This document shows positions 9,675 through 19,005 of a stretch of 42,471 bases of DNA, one piece after another (position 1 is the first letter of the stretch; the number at the start of each line of letters is the position of its first letter). Both the position numbers and the translations under genes were made by a program. The DNA is from an uncultured Paracoccaceae bacterium. Its GTDB lineage: Bacteria > Pseudomonadota > Alphaproteobacteria > Rhodobacterales > Rhodobacteraceae. The stretch lies in assembly GCA_937138255.1 (NCBI GenBank), contig CAKZOU010000027.1:1-42471 (forward strand), read 5' to 3'. Under the pieces are notes generated by a model. That model did not search any database, had not been told where the DNA came from, and saw only the letters and a list, made by a program, of their open reading frames with translations.

Positions 9675-11222
9675 ATGACCGAAGCCGAGACGCGCGACAC
9701 GACCGACTGGGGTGGCTTTGGTCGTCCGATCTTCGACGATCCCAAGGCACGCGCCCTGTCGCGGGTGGGCGTGGTGGACGTTGGCTCGAACTCGGTGCGC
9801 CTTGTGGTGTTCGACGGCGCGGCGCGAAGCCCTGCCTATTTCTACAACGAAAAGGTCATGGCGGGCCTCGGCGCTGGCCTTGCCGAAACTGGGCGGCTCA
9901 ATCCCGTTGGCAGAACCCGCGCCGTTTCGGCGATCCGCCGCTTTGCGGCGCTGGCCGAAGGGATGGGCATCCGCCCGTTGACCGCCGTGGCCACCGCCGC
10001 CGTGCGCGAGGCCGAGGATGGCGAAGAGTTCCGCGCCGAGGTCGAGCGCGAGACAGGTATCAAGCTCTGGGTGATCGACGGCCGTGAAGAGGCGCGGCTC
10101 TCGGCGCAGGGCGTGCTGCTCGGCTGGCCGGGCAGCTATGGCATCGTCTGCGACATCGGCGGCTCGTCGATGGAGATCGCCGACCTCGAAGATGGCAAGG
10201 TCGGCCGCCGCGAAACCTCGCCACTTGGCCCCCTGCGCCTGAGCCACTTCACCACCAAGAAGGCGCTGAAGGACCATATCCGCGCGGTCATCGCCGACCT
10301 GCACGCGAAGATGGACCACGAGACGGGCAAGCGCCTGTTCCTCGTCGGCGGCTCGTGGCGTGCCATCGCCCGGATCGACATGGAGCGCCGCGGCTATCCG
10401 CTGACGGTTCTGCACGAATACCGGATGTCCTCGCAGAACGTGTCGCTCACCCAGAGCTATATCGAGGCCACGAACCCCGAGGTTGTGCGCAACCGCGCGG
10501 GAATATCCGCCGACCGTATGGCGCTTGTGCCGATTGCCATTGTCGTGCTGCGCGAACTGGTCAAGGCGTTCCGGCCCAAGGATATCACGGTCAGCTCCTA
10601 CGGCATCCGCGAGGGGATGCTCTACGAGCAGATGCCGGCCGATCTCCGTGCCCGCGATCCGCTGATCGAGGCCTGCCGCTTTGCCGAGGCGAAAGACGCG
10701 CGGCTCCCGGGCTTTGGCAAGATCCTTTATGATTTCGTCCTGCCGCTTTTCCCCAAGGCCGACTGGCAGAAGAAGCGGATCATCAAGGCAGCCTGCCTTC
10801 TGCATGACGTGACATGGCGGGCGCATCCCGATTATCGCGACGAGGTGGCCTTCGACAACGCGACCCGCGCCAATCTTGGCGGGCTCAAGCACCGCGAGCG
10901 GGTTTTCCTCGGGCTATCGCTCCTGCACCGCTATTCCAACAAGCGCGAAGGCTCGCGGTTTGAAAAGATCTTCCAGTTGCTCACTGTCGAAGAGTTGCAG
11001 CAGGCCGAGGTCTTGGGCAAGGCGATGCGCCTTGGCGCGATGCTTTGGCTCGGGGTCGACGAAGCGCCGGGCGAGCTTAGGTGGCAGCCCAAGAAGCGGG
11101 ATCTGGAACTTGTGCTGAGCGATCACGCGCGCCCGCTCTTTGGCGAGGTTGCGCAGAACCGCCTCAACGCACTGGCCTCGTCTTTGCGCGCCACTGTCAG
11201 CGTGCGGTTTCTCGACAGCTAG
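9675..11222 (+). CDS. ppx: Exopolyphosphatase, Ppx/GppA family
   Basis: Member of the ASKHA Ppx/GppA family, 515 residues, expected to release orthophosphate from polyphosphate chains or hydrolyse pppGpp. The N-terminal phosphate-binding loop VDVGSNSVRLVVFDG is near residues 34-48 and the second, CDIGGSSMEIADL, near 159-171. A C-terminal HD-like helical domain (about 320-510) contains LLHDVTWRAHPDYR. GGGGA lies before the ATG. Its position directly behind ppk1 favours exopolyphosphatase over GppA. The final TAG sits within a CTAG that also encodes the stop of the convergent gene. Confidence 0.92.
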   Translation: MTEAETRDTTDWGGFGRPIFDDPKARALSRVGVVDVGSNSVRLVVFDGAARSPAYFYNEKVMAGLGAGLAETGRLNPVGRTRAVSAIRRFAALAEGMGIRPLTAVATAAVREAEDGEEFRAEVERETGIKLWVIDGREEARLSAQGVLLGWPGSYGIVCDIGGSSMEIADLEDGKVGRRETSPLGPLRLSHFTTKKALKDHIRAVIADLHAKMDHETGKRLFLVGGSWRAIARIDMERRGYPLTVLHEYRMSSQNVSLTQSYIEATNPEVVRNRAGISADRMALVPIAIVVLRELVKAFRPKDITVSSYGIREGMLYEQMPADLRARDPLIEACRFAEAKDARLPGFGKILYDFVLPLFPKADWQKKRIIKAACLLHDVTWRAHPDYRDEVAFDNATRANLGGLKHRERVFLGLSLLHRYSNKREGSRFEKIFQLLTVEELQQAEVLGKAMRLGAMLWLGVDEAPGELRWQPKKRDLELVLSDHARPLFGEVAQNRLNALASSLRATVSVRFLDS

Positions 11223-12244
11223 AGCGCGATATCGAGGGTGACGGGGAAGTGATCCGAGGCGGTGAGAAGCGCCTCGCGCAGATCTGTGTCGGCATAGATC
11301 AAAGGATCGTCGAACGGGTGCCAGATGCGCCAGACCGGATCGAGGTCGTGCAGCTTGGGCGAGACCATGATGTAGTCGAGCATGGCCGACAGATAGCGCC
11401 CGCCCGGCGGCAGGCGAAAGCGCGAGCTTGTGGGGCTCGCGCCGATCCGCTGGCTGAGCGCCAGCCGCGCGTGTGGATCGAAAAGCCGGGTCGCGCCCTC
11501 TTCGCCCATGATGATCTCGACACTCGAGCGCCCGAAGAGCTTTTCATAATCGTCCAGGCCGGGGCCGTCATTCAGATCGCCCAGAACGATCAGGTCATCG
11601 CCATCTTCCAGGTGCTGTTCGATCCGCTGGCGCAGCCAGATGCACTGGGCAAGCTGCTTGCGGCGGTTCTCGATCGAGATGCGATATGCGGCGTGCCCTT
11701 CCTGCGCCCCATGCGGCGCTTTGGACTTGGCGTGAACCCCGATCAGCCGAACCTCGCGCCCGCCCTTTGTCTTGAGCACCGCCTCCAGAGGCGGCTTGGA
11801 CCAACGAATGAGATCGGGGGCTGCGTCAACATCCAGGTCGAGCCGGAACACCCCGTCAAAGCGCGGCGCTTTGGCCGAGCCTTTCTTGCTGGTGCCATCG
11901 CCTTTCGGATCATGCCGCGCCGTCACGATATCGGGATCGTAGAGCAGGATGATCTCTTGCTGGGTCTCGTTCGGAAAACCCGCAAGCGCCTTTCGCGTGC
12001 GAAGGCCCGCGTAGGCGGCGAAGGTTTCCAGCGCGACGCGCCCGTCGCGGTGCGGCGAGATGTCGGGGGCTTCGATGATCATGATCGCATCGGCATCAAT
12101 CGCCTGAAAGACCCGCGCCAGTGCAACCGCCTGCTCGGCCTTGGTCACATCCTGCCGGCCCGACCAGCTGTTGTTGTCGATGAGGTTGCCCGCATCGTCG
12201 AAGAGGTTGGCAAACCATTCTACGTTGTGGGTGGCGATCCTCAT
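11219..12244 (-). CDS. Endonuclease/exonuclease/phosphatase family protein
   Basis: A 341-residue protein with the DNase I-like EEP fold. Metal and catalytic positions are recognisable: HNVEW at the start (Asn7), IIEAPD near residues 56-61, GVHAKSK in the middle, LGDLNDGPG and the C-terminal SDHFPVTLDI. Substrates in this fold range from DNA to phosphoinositides and other phosphodiesters; no further domain narrows the choice, and I see no signal peptide, so a cytoplasmic site is likely. Its start overlaps the stop of the DjlA-like gene by 4 bases, so the two are probably co-translated. It converges on ppx with a 4-base overlap. Confidence 0.85.
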   Translation of the reverse strand: MRIATHNVEWFANLFDDAGNLIDNNSWSGRQDVTKAEQAVALARVFQAIDADAIMIIEAPDISPHRDGRVALETFAAYAGLRTRKALAGFPNETQQEIILLYDPDIVTARHDPKGDGTSKKGSAKAPRFDGVFRLDLDVDAAPDLIRWSKPPLEAVLKTKGGREVRLIGVHAKSKAPHGAQEGHAAYRISIENRRKQLAQCIWLRQRIEQHLEDGDDLIVLGDLNDGPGLDDYEKLFGRSSVEIIMGEEGATRLFDPHARLALSQRIGASPTSSRFRLPPGGRYLSAMLDYIMVSPKLHDLDPVWRIWHPFDDPLIYADTDLREALLTASDHFPVTLDIAL

Positions 12245-12921
12245 GCGGCTTTCCCGCTGATCTGCTCCCAGGCGCGGTTGATCGCGACGAGCCGTTTTTC
12301 GGCCAGCCGGATGGCCTCTTCAGGCAGACCACGGGCGATCATCTGGTCGGGGTGGGTTTCGCGGACGCAGGCGCGCCACGCCGCCCGCACCTCGGCCATC
12401 GGCGCGTCATGGGCCACGCCCAGAACGTCATAGGGATCACGCTCGGCATCGGGGACGAACTGGGCGCGGATGCGGGAAAAGCGTCGTTCGTCGAAGCCGA
12501 AGATGCGAGCGACCTCGCGAAGGAAGGCGTTCTCCGCCGGATGATATTCCCCGTCCGCCATGGCGATGTGGAAGAGCCCCTCCATCAGATCGCAGAGCGG
12601 ATCGATTTCCTCGGCATACATGGCCTTGATCCGGCGCGCATATTCCTCGAAACCCGCCACGTCTTGACGCGCAAGATTAAAGACCTTGGCGGCGTTGGCC
12701 TCGTCGTCGGGGGCGATGAAGAACACCTCGCGGAAGGCCGAAACCTCGTCGCGCGTCACAAGGCCATCGGCCTTGGCCATCTTTGCCCCAAGGCCAATCA
12801 CCGCGATGGCGAAGGCGACCGACCGCTCGGGCGGCGTGCGGAGCTTCTCGAAAACGGACGAGAGCCCCTCGCCCTTGGCAAGCGAGGAGAGGGCATCGGC
12901 AATTCGGGTCCAGATCGACAT
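12241..12921 (-). CDS. DjlA-like TerB/J-domain co-chaperone
   Basis: A 226-residue protein with an N-terminal TerB-like helical domain (about residues 30-150) and a C-terminal J domain (about 160-222) bearing the HPD tripeptide in ETHPDQ, needed to stimulate DnaK ATPase. E. coli DjlA has an N-terminal transmembrane anchor; here the start MSIWTRIADALSSLAKG has none, so this is a soluble form as often seen in alphaproteobacteria. The TerB segment contains the repeated acidic motifs AKADGLVTRDE and AMADGEYHPAE, known in TerB folds as metal-binding sites. Coupled to the EEP-fold gene by a 4-base overlap. The client is unknown. Confidence 0.88.
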   Translation of the reverse strand: MSIWTRIADALSSLAKGEGLSSVFEKLRTPPERSVAFAIAVIGLGAKMAKADGLVTRDEVSAFREVFFIAPDDEANAAKVFNLARQDVAGFEEYARRIKAMYAEEIDPLCDLMEGLFHIAMADGEYHPAENAFLREVARIFGFDERRFSRIRAQFVPDAERDPYDVLGVAHDAPMAEVRAAWRACVRETHPDQMIARGLPEEAIRLAEKRLVAINRAWEQISGKAA

Positions 12922-12953
12922 GGGGGCGAGCCTAGCGGTTCGGGGCGCGGATG

Positions 12954-13424
12954 TCAGAGGCGTTTTTGCATGAGGACGAGATCAATCCAGCGGCCGAACT
13001 TGAAGCCCACCTCGGGAAGGCGGGCAACCTCCGCAAAACCCAGCGCCTTGTGGAAGGCCACACCGTCGGCATTCTCGCCGCTGACGCCGGCCCACATGGA
13101 ATGTTTTCCCGCTTCCGCCGCATGAGCCATGAGCGCCCTCATCAGGTCTCGCCCATATCCGCGCCCGGCAGTTCCCGGCGCAAGAAGAACGGTGTGCTCG
13201 ACCGTATGGACATACCCCCTGCCCCCGCGGAACTGAAAGTAGCGGGCAAAGCCCTGAACCCCGCCATCATCGGCGACGAGGCAAACATCCGTGGCGATCA
13301 TCTTCTTGGCGTCTTCGACCGATTTCTCATCGGGCAGGAAGGTCACCGTTGTGTCGCGAATATAGTGGTTCCAGATTGTCGCTATGGCCTTTGCGTCGGC
13401 GGTGGTGGCGTGCCGGATAATCAT
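12954..13424 (-). CDS. GNAT family N-acetyltransferase (phosphinothricin/methionine-sulfone type)
   Basis: A 156-residue single-domain GNAT enzyme expected to acetylate a small amine with acetyl-CoA. The acetyl-CoA phosphate loop corresponds to GTAGRGYGRDLM near residues 85-96, and NADGVAFHKALGF is the usual beta5-alpha4 region. The opening IRHATTADAKAIATIWNHYIRDT and the closing VGFKFGRWIDLVLMQK resemble the phosphinothricin/methionine sulfoximine acetyltransferases, which mostly act as detoxifiers or amino-acid analogue acetylases. The substrate cannot be fixed from sequence. Its ATG overlaps the TGA of the glyoxalase-like gene by 4 bases. Confidence 0.85.
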   Translation of the reverse strand: MIIRHATTADAKAIATIWNHYIRDTTVTFLPDEKSVEDAKKMIATDVCLVADDGGVQGFARYFQFRGGRGYVHTVEHTVLLAPGTAGRGYGRDLMRALMAHAAEAGKHSMWAGVSGENADGVAFHKALGFAEVARLPEVGFKFGRWIDLVLMQKRL

Positions 13425-14038
13425 AGGTATCTTTCGACGCCCTGAGGCGCATGGAATGTTGCGGACAAAGACGGGGCGGTCGCCGCGTCAAACACGATGC
13501 GCGGGTCAATGAGTTTGGTCGCAAGGCGAGATGATAGGGTGGCGGCATCGGGATGCCCAATCGTCAGTCGCTCGAGACGCAGCCCGCTGTCGTCAAGACG
13601 GGAGGCCGGATGGCGTGTGCCTTGGGCCCACTCGATCAGCGTTGGCCACCCGCCACCCACGGGCAGACTGCCATCCACAGGCACAGAGATACGCCATTTC
13701 AGATCGCCGCGTTGCAGCTCGATAGAGTCTCCCGATCCTTCGGGGCTTTGATCCAGCGCCTCGTCCAACCTGTCACAGGCCACGATCCAGTTTCCAAGAC
13801 GCGGCGGGCCTGTGAAATCATCGAGCCCGAACCATCGTGGCCCGGAAAAGGCAGCCTCGGGATCAATAGCAATCACCTCGAGATAGAGCTCAGCGCCAAG
13901 GCCAAGCAGCCTGTTGTGAGTGCCGTAGCGTGCGTGCTTACCACCCCTCTGAAATCGGACACCAAGGGCGGATTCAGCCCATGCCGTTCCCTCATCGAGG
14001 TCGGCACAGACGACAGCCAGATGATCGAGATGCCACAT
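13421..14038 (-). CDS. VOC superfamily glyoxalase-like protein
   Basis: A 205-residue protein with a glyoxalase-like (Glyoxalase_3-type) N-terminal module: WHLDHLAVVCADLDEGTAW at the start gives a probable metal-ligand histidine (HLDHLA), and LGLGAELYLEVIAID contains the partner glutamate. The ATG at 14038 was chosen because the fold begins exactly there and AGGGA lies about 7 bases upstream; an in-frame start at 14092 would add 18 residues unrelated to the family. VOC proteins include lyases, dioxygenases and antibiotic-binding proteins, so the reaction is open. It is less GC-rich than its neighbours, like the coupled acetyltransferase gene, and the two may have travelled together. Confidence 0.8.
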   Translation of the reverse strand: MWHLDHLAVVCADLDEGTAWAESALGVRFQRGGKHARYGTHNRLLGLGAELYLEVIAIDPEAAFSGPRWFGLDDFTGPPRLGNWIVACDRLDEALDQSPEGSGDSIELQRGDLKWRISVPVDGSLPVGGGWPTLIEWAQGTRHPASRLDDSGLRLERLTIGHPDAATLSSRLATKLIDPRIVFDAATAPSLSATFHAPQGVERYL

Positions 14039-14099
14039 GAGGTTTCCCTGACACAGTCGGCGCCACTTTCGACCAATCCAATCTTGATTCAAGCCCGTA

Positions 14100-14127
14100 T
14101 TGACCTAAGTCGAACGAAACATAACAC
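14100..14127 (+). promoter_or_regulatory. Candidate promoter for nhaA
   Basis: TTGACC at 14100-14105 matches a -35 box at five of six positions; 16 bases later TAACAC (14122-14127) could be a weak -10. It lies in the 107-base gap between the divergent VOC gene and nhaA, at a suitable distance from the ATG at 14146. The -10 match is poor, so this is tentative. Confidence 0.3.
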
Positions 14128-14145
14128 AAACAGTCAGGAATAGGG

Positions 14146-15327
14146 ATGTCACTCCTCGCCGCGGTCGACCGGTTCTTCAAGCACGATGCCTTTGGGGGCA
14201 TCCTTCTTATGGCCTCTGCCCTCGCGGCGCTGATGGTCGCCAACTCGTCGCTTCAGCCCTTCTACGACGCTTTCCTCGGCGCCAAGCTGTCGATCACATT
14301 GAATGGCGACGGCCTCGCCAAGCCACTGATCCTGTGGATCAACGATGGCCTGATGGCGGTGTTCTTCTTCCTCATCGGCCTTGAGCTGAAACGCGAGATG
14401 CTGGAAGGCAAGCTCAAGAACCCGCGCGACGTTGTGCTTCCGGGCATGGCGGCAGTGGGCGGCATGATCCTTCCGGCCTTTGTCTTTGTGGCCCTCAACT
14501 GGTCGAGCCCCGCCAACCTTGGCGGCTGGGCCATTCCGGCGGCGACCGATATCGCCTTTGCCCTCGGCATCCTCGCCCTTCTGGGCACCCGCGCGCCCGC
14601 GTCGCTCAAGGTGTTCCTGCTGACGCTGGCGATCCTTGATGACCTTGGCGCGATCGTGATCATCGCCCTCTTCTATACGGCCGACCTCAAGGTCGATTAC
14701 CTGATGCTGGCCGCCCTGCCGCTCGCGGGCCTTCTGTGGCTCAACTGGAAAGGCGCGCACCGGATTGCGCCTGCGCTTCTTCTGGGCACGATCATGTGGT
14801 TCCTCGTGCTGAAATCGGGCGTTCATGCGACCCTTGCGGGTGTTGTCACCGCCTTCACCATCCCGCTGACCGACAAGTATGGCAAATCGCCGCTTCACAG
14901 CCTTGAGCACGGCCTTTCGCCCTATGTGCTCTATATGATCGTGCCGATCTTTGCCTTCGCCAACGCAGGCGTCGTGCTCACTGGCCTGTCGCTCTCCGAC
15001 CTCTTTGCCCCCCTGCCCCTTGGCATCGCGCTGGGCCTGATCATCGGCAAGCAGATTGGCGTTTTCGGGATGACATGGGCGATGGTCAAACTTGGCTTTG
15101 CCCGCCTGCCGCATGGCGCAAGCTGGATGCATATCTATGGCATCGCCTGCCTTGCGGGCATCGGTTTCACCATGTCGCTTTTCATCGGCTCGCTCAGCTT
15201 TGCCGACGCGGCGCAGATGAACGCGGTGCGGCTCGGCGTCCTCTCGGGCTCGCTTGTCTCGGCGATCCTCGGCTATGGCGTCCTGTTGCTGGCGGCGCGG
15301 CGCGAAGCCGCGCCCGCCGATGCCTAG
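14146..15327 (+). CDS. nhaA: Na+/H+ antiporter NhaA
   Basis: Inner-membrane antiporter that exports Na+ (or Li+) in exchange for protons, used in salt and alkaline pH homeostasis. The 393 residues fit the family and are strongly hydrophobic, with the usual 12 helices. Key acidic residues are present: Asp135 in TDIAFALG and the pair Asp165-Asp166 in [10 protein letters not shown], equivalent to Asp133 and Asp163-164 of E. coli NhaA. The N-terminal [10 protein letters not shown] and the C-terminal [16 protein letters not shown] are also typical. AGGA lies before the ATG. Transcribed alone; its stop shares a CTAG with that of the convergent mutase gene. A sodium antiporter suits a marine host. 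Confidence 0.97.
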   Translation: MSLLAAVDRFFKHDAFGGILLMASALAALMVANSSLQPFYDAFLGAKLSITLNGDGLAKPLILWINDGLMAVFFFLIGLELKREMLEGKLKNPRDVVLPGMAAVGGMILPAFVFVALNWSSPANLGGWAIPAATDIAFALGILALLGTRAPASLKVFLLTLAILDDLGAIVIIALFYTADLKVDYLMLAALPLAGLLWLNWKGAHRIAPALLLGTIMWFLVLKSGVHATLAGVVTAFTIPLTDKYGKSPLHSLEHGLSPYVLYMIVPIFAFANAGVVLTGLSLSDLFAPLPLGIALGLIIGKQIGVFGMTWAMVKLGFARLPHGASWMHIYGIACLAGIGFTMSLFIGSLSFADAAQMNAVRLGVLSGSLVSAILGYGVLLLAARREAAPADA

Positions 15328-17453
15328 GCGCGGGCCTGACGGATCAGGCCGAGGATGTTCTTGGCGGCCTCGGGGATATTCGTCCCGGGGCCGAAGATCG
15401 CCTTTACCCCGGCCTTCTTGAGAAACTCATAGTCCTGCTGCGGAATGACGCCGCCGCAGATGACGATGATATCCTCCGCGCCTTGATCCTTGAGCGCCTG
15501 CACGAGCTTGGGCGCGAGCGTCTTGTGCCCTGCCGCCTGTGACGAGATGCCGACGACGTGCACATCGTTGTCGATTGCGTCCTGCGCGGCCTCTTCGGGG
15601 GTCTGGAACAAGGGGCCCACATCCACGTCAAAGCCGATATCGGCGAAGGCCGTGGCGATCACCTTTGCGCCGCGGTCGTGGCCGTCCTGCCCCATCTTGA
15701 CGACGAGCATCCGCGGGCGGCGGCCTTCGGCCTCGGCAAACTCTTCCACGGCCTTCTGGATCGCGGCGAACTCTTCGTCGCCCTCATAGGCCGCGCCATA
15801 GACGCCCGCGAGGGTCTTGACCTCGGCCCGGTGCCGCCCGAATTCCTTTTCCATCGCCATGCTGATTTCTCCCACGGTGGCCCGTTGACGGGCCGCCTCG
15901 ATAGCCGCCTCAAGAAGATTGCCGCCCTCGCTCGCCCGCCGCGACAGCTCGTCCAGCGCCGCCTCGCAGGCGGCGGCGTCGCGGGTGCCGCGCACGCGCT
16001 GAAGGCGCGAGATCTGGTTGGCCCGCACGGCATCGTTGTCGATATCAAGGATGTCGATCGGGTCTTCCTTGGCGAGGCGATACTTGTTGACCCCGACGAT
16101 CACCTCTTCGCCACGGTCGATCATCGCCTGCCGCCGCGCCGCACTTTCCTCGATCCGAAGCTTCGGCAGGCCCGAGGCGACGGCCTTGGTCATACCGCCC
16201 ATCTCTTCGACCTCTTCGATCAGCGCCCAAGCCTTCTCGGCCAACTCAGCCGTCAGGCTCTCGACATAGTAGGAACCAGCGAGCGGATCGACGACATTGG
16301 TGATGCCGGTCTCTTCCTGAAGGATCAGCTGGGTGTTGCGGGCGATGCGGGCCGAGAAATCGGTCGGCAGAGCAATGGCCTCATCCAGCGCATTGGTGTG
16401 CAGCGACTGCGTGCCGCCCAAGGCCGCCGCCATCGCCTCATAGGCGGTGCGGACGACGTTGTTGTAGGGGTCTTGTTCCTGCAAGGAGACGCCCGAGGTC
16501 TGGCAGTGGGTGCGCAGCATCGAAGAGCCGGGCTTCTGCGGATTGAACTCGGCCATGATCCGGTGCCACAGAAGCCGCGCGGCGCGGAGCTTGGCGGCCT
16601 CCATGAAAAAATTCATGCCGATGGCAAAGAAGAACGACAGCCGCCCCGCGAAATCATCCACATTCATCCCCCGCTTGATCGCGGTGCGAACATATTCGCG
16701 GCCGTCCGCCAGCGTATAGGCCAGCTCTTGGACGAGGTTCGCCCCCGCCTCCTGCATGTGATAGCCCGAGATCGAGATCGAGTTGAACTTGGGCATCTCT
16801 TGCGAGGTGTATTCGATGATGTCGGCCACGATCCGCATCGAAGGCTCGGGCGGATAGACATAGGTGTTGCGGACCATGAACTCCTTGAGGATGTCGTTCT
16901 GGATCGTGCCGGAAAGCACCGCACGCGAATGGCCCTGTTCCTCGCCGGTGACGATGAAATTGGCGAGGATCGGGATCACCGCGCCGTTCATCGTCATCGA
17001 GACCGAGACCTTGTCGAGCGGGATGCCGTCGAACAGGATCTTCATGTCCTCGACGCTGTCGATCGCCACGCCTGCCTTGCCCACATCGCCCTCGACGCGG
17101 GGGTGGTCGCTGTCATAGCCGCGGTGGGTGGCAAGGTCGAAGGCGACCGAGACGCCCTGCTGGCCGGCGGCAAGGGCGCGGCGGTAGAAGGCGTTGCTCT
17201 CCTCGGCGGTCGAGAAGCCCGCGTATTGGCGGATCGTCCATGGCCGGCCCGCATACATCGTCGCGCGGGGGCCACGGGTGAAGGGAGCGGCACCGGGGAC
17301 GGTGCCAAGGTGGTCGAGGCCCTTCACGTCATCCTCGGTATAAAGCGGCTTGACCGGAATGCCCTCGAGCGTGTTCCAGATCAGGCTATCGGGTTCGGCG
17401 CCGCGCAGTTCCTTGGCCGCCAGTGCGCGCCATTTCTCAATCTTTTCCGCCAT
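15324..17453 (-). CDS. scpA: Methylmalonyl-CoA mutase, adenosylcobalamin-dependent
   Basis: Interconverts (R)-methylmalonyl-CoA and succinyl-CoA, the last step of propionyl-CoA assimilation; called mcm in Rhodobacter work. The 709-residue single-chain form carries a TIM-barrel substrate domain (about 30-540) and a C-terminal B12-binding domain with DGHDRG at 590-595, where His592 is the cobalt ligand, followed by a GISSQ loop and [20 protein letters not shown] near the N-terminus belongs to the CoA-binding region. The ATG at 17453 has AAAGG at good spacing; an in-frame TTG at 17471 is rejected. Last gene of the pcc cluster, 37 bases after the GT-C-like gene. No mutase-associated G protein (meaB) is in the window. 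Confidence 0.96.
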   Translation of the reverse strand: MAEKIEKWRALAAKELRGAEPDSLIWNTLEGIPVKPLYTEDDVKGLDHLGTVPGAAPFTRGPRATMYAGRPWTIRQYAGFSTAEESNAFYRRALAAGQQGVSVAFDLATHRGYDSDHPRVEGDVGKAGVAIDSVEDMKILFDGIPLDKVSVSMTMNGAVIPILANFIVTGEEQGHSRAVLSGTIQNDILKEFMVRNTYVYPPEPSMRIVADIIEYTSQEMPKFNSISISGYHMQEAGANLVQELAYTLADGREYVRTAIKRGMNVDDFAGRLSFFFAIGMNFFMEAAKLRAARLLWHRIMAEFNPQKPGSSMLRTHCQTSGVSLQEQDPYNNVVRTAYEAMAAALGGTQSLHTNALDEAIALPTDFSARIARNTQLILQEETGITNVVDPLAGSYYVESLTAELAEKAWALIEEVEEMGGMTKAVASGLPKLRIEESAARRQAMIDRGEEVIVGVNKYRLAKEDPIDILDIDNDAVRANQISRLQRVRGTRDAAACEAALDELSRRASEGGNLLEAAIEAARQRATVGEISMAMEKEFGRHRAEVKTLAGVYGAAYEGDEEFAAIQKAVEEFAEAEGRRPRMLVVKMGQDGHDRGAKVIATAFADIGFDVDVGPLFQTPEEAAQDAIDNDVHVVGISSQAAGHKTLAPKLVQALKDQGAEDIIVICGGVIPQQDYEFLKKAGVKAIFGPGTNIPEAAKNILGLIRQARA

Positions 17454-17490
17454 TTGCAGAGCCTTTCTCAAGTCTTCCGTCGCAGGTCAT

Positions 17491-19005
17491 TCAATTCACT
17501 TGGGTCAGCGTCGCGCCCTCGGGCATCGACGGGGCATGCCGTTCGATCACGGCACGCAGGTCATCTTCTATCGTCGGGTCGATGGCATAGATCGAGACAA
17601 CCTCGCTGCCGAGGATGCCGATGGGCGCGGGCGTGGCCAGGGTTGCCACCAGCCGCCAATCCGCGCCAATCCCGTCCTTGAACCAGTCGGCATAGACCAT
17701 CGCATAGCGCGCGCCCTTGGCATCCGCCAACGCCCCGGCCCAGCCCGGCTCGGGCCCGCCCTCGGCCTCGGCCTCCTGCCGGGCGCGGCGAGCGTTGGCG
17801 TAGGCGAGGCCCCAGAGATCGACGACGGCTGCATCCTGTGCCCAAGCGACCCTGCCGATATCGTTGACGGCCACCGGAACGCCCGGCAACTCTGCCTCGA
17901 TCCGGGCCATCTGGGCGTGCTGGAGATAGACGCCGCGGGCCGTCCAGTTGTAGACGGTGGCGTTCATCCAGAGGAAATAGGCGGCGCTCGCCAACGCAGC
18001 GATCATTCCGACGGAGCGAAAGGCCCCGCCACGGGCCAGTGCGGGGATAAGAGCGATAGCCGAAATCACCAGAACATAATGCTCATACCGCGCCGCCCAG
18101 CCGATGCGGCCTGCAAAGAGGTGCCCCAGAACGGCCAGCCAGACCACGAGGGTGAAAAGGCGCAGGTTCTGATTCTCGCGGTTGAAGAGCGCGGCGGTCA
18201 GAAAGGCGAAGGCTGCCAACACGACAAGGCCGCCGACCGAAAAGAGATTACGCAAAAGGCGCGAGAGCGGGTCGCTGGAATCGGACGCAGCGCTGAGTTT
18301 GGCGAGGACTGAGCTTGGAACAGGGTCGAGACCCTGAGATGTGAGGAACAAGGCGAACAACGCAACTGGAACCAGCGCGAGCGCCGCCAGCATTGCCCCC
18401 GCCCGAAGGTGCCCGCGCAGGGCAACCACGGCGGAAACCGCCAATGCCAGCCCGATCCCCTCGAAGCGCAGCACTGGCGCGAGGAGGACACCGGCGATGA
18501 GCGCCAAGCCGACCTCGCCCTTCGACAGGAACCGCCAGAAGCCCAACAGCATCACCGCCATCGCCAGCGCGTGCAGCGTGTGCTCCATCCCGAGGCTGGC
18601 GACGCCCGCCATGTTGGTCGCAAAGGGCAGAACCAACGCAAGGATGACGGCCACCTTGCCGGTGCTCCATTCCTCGATCCAGCGCCCGAGCAACCAAGCC
18701 AGCGTCAGAAGTCCGCTAAGGTTCCAAAAGAGGGGCAAGTACCGCTGCATTTCCGCCCCCGGGAACGGGGTCAGCAGAAGCGGATAGAGGATCGACGAGG
18801 CCGCCGAGGCGGGCTCCCCGGGGTTGATACCATAGGTGCCGCCCGCGATCCCCTCGGCCATGGCGAGGTGGATATAGACGTCGTCGAGCGGATATTCGAA
18901 CGTGCCGATGCGGGCCCAGGTGAGGGCAAACCAGATCGCAAACCCAAAGCCGGCCGAAAGCGCGGAAAGGGCCGCGAGGCTGATGCCCCCGCGGGCTGGC
19001 ATCAT
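17491..19005 (-). CDS. Polytopic membrane protein, GT-C glycosyltransferase-like, in the pcc cluster
   Basis: A 504-residue protein with roughly ten predicted membrane helices across residues 10-350 and a C-terminal soluble region (about 365-504). The first loop after helix 1 contains YPLDDVYIHLAMAEGIAGG, resembling the acidic DD/DE catalytic loop of GT-C glycosyltransferases that use polyprenyl-linked sugars; SLGMEHTLHAL follows in a later loop. I do not recognise a named family and cannot state donor or acceptor. Its ATG overlaps the pccA stop, so translation is coupled to pccA, and the mutase gene follows after 37 bases. No enzymatic link to propionyl-CoA is evident; it may simply be carried in the operon. 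A second ATG one codon in is equally possible as start. Confidence 0.7.
   Translation of the reverse strand: MMPARGGISLAALSALSAGFGFAIWFALTWARIGTFEYPLDDVYIHLAMAEGIAGGTYGINPGEPASAASSILYPLLLTPFPGAEMQRYLPLFWNLSGLLTLAWLLGRWIEEWSTGKVAVILALVLPFATNMAGVASLGMEHTLHALAMAVMLLGFWRFLSKGEVGLALIAGVLLAPVLRFEGIGLALAVSAVVALRGHLRAGAMLAALALVPVALFALFLTSQGLDPVPSSVLAKLSAASDSSDPLSRLLRNLFSVGGLVVLAAFAFLTAALFNRENQNLRLFTLVVWLAVLGHLFAGRIGWAARYEHYVLVISAIALIPALARGGAFRSVGMIAALASAAYFLWMNATVYNWTARGVYLQHAQMARIEAELPGVPVAVNDIGRVAWAQDAAVVDLWGLAYANARRARQEAEAEGGPEPGWAGALADAKGARYAMVYADWFKDGIGADWRLVATLATPAPIGILGSEVVSIYAIDPTIEDDLRAVIERHAPSMPEGATLTQVN

Noticed and set aside
12241-12921. DjlA-like protein as a membrane-anchored co-chaperone
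   Set aside because: The first 30 residues lack a hydrophobic anchor; the hydrophobic stretch further in belongs to the TerB domain.
17453-17460. TTTGCAGA at the mutase start codon, one base from the TTTGCAAA motif
   Set aside because: It is a single, unpaired, imperfect match spanning the start codon, with no promoter elements, so chance is the better explanation.
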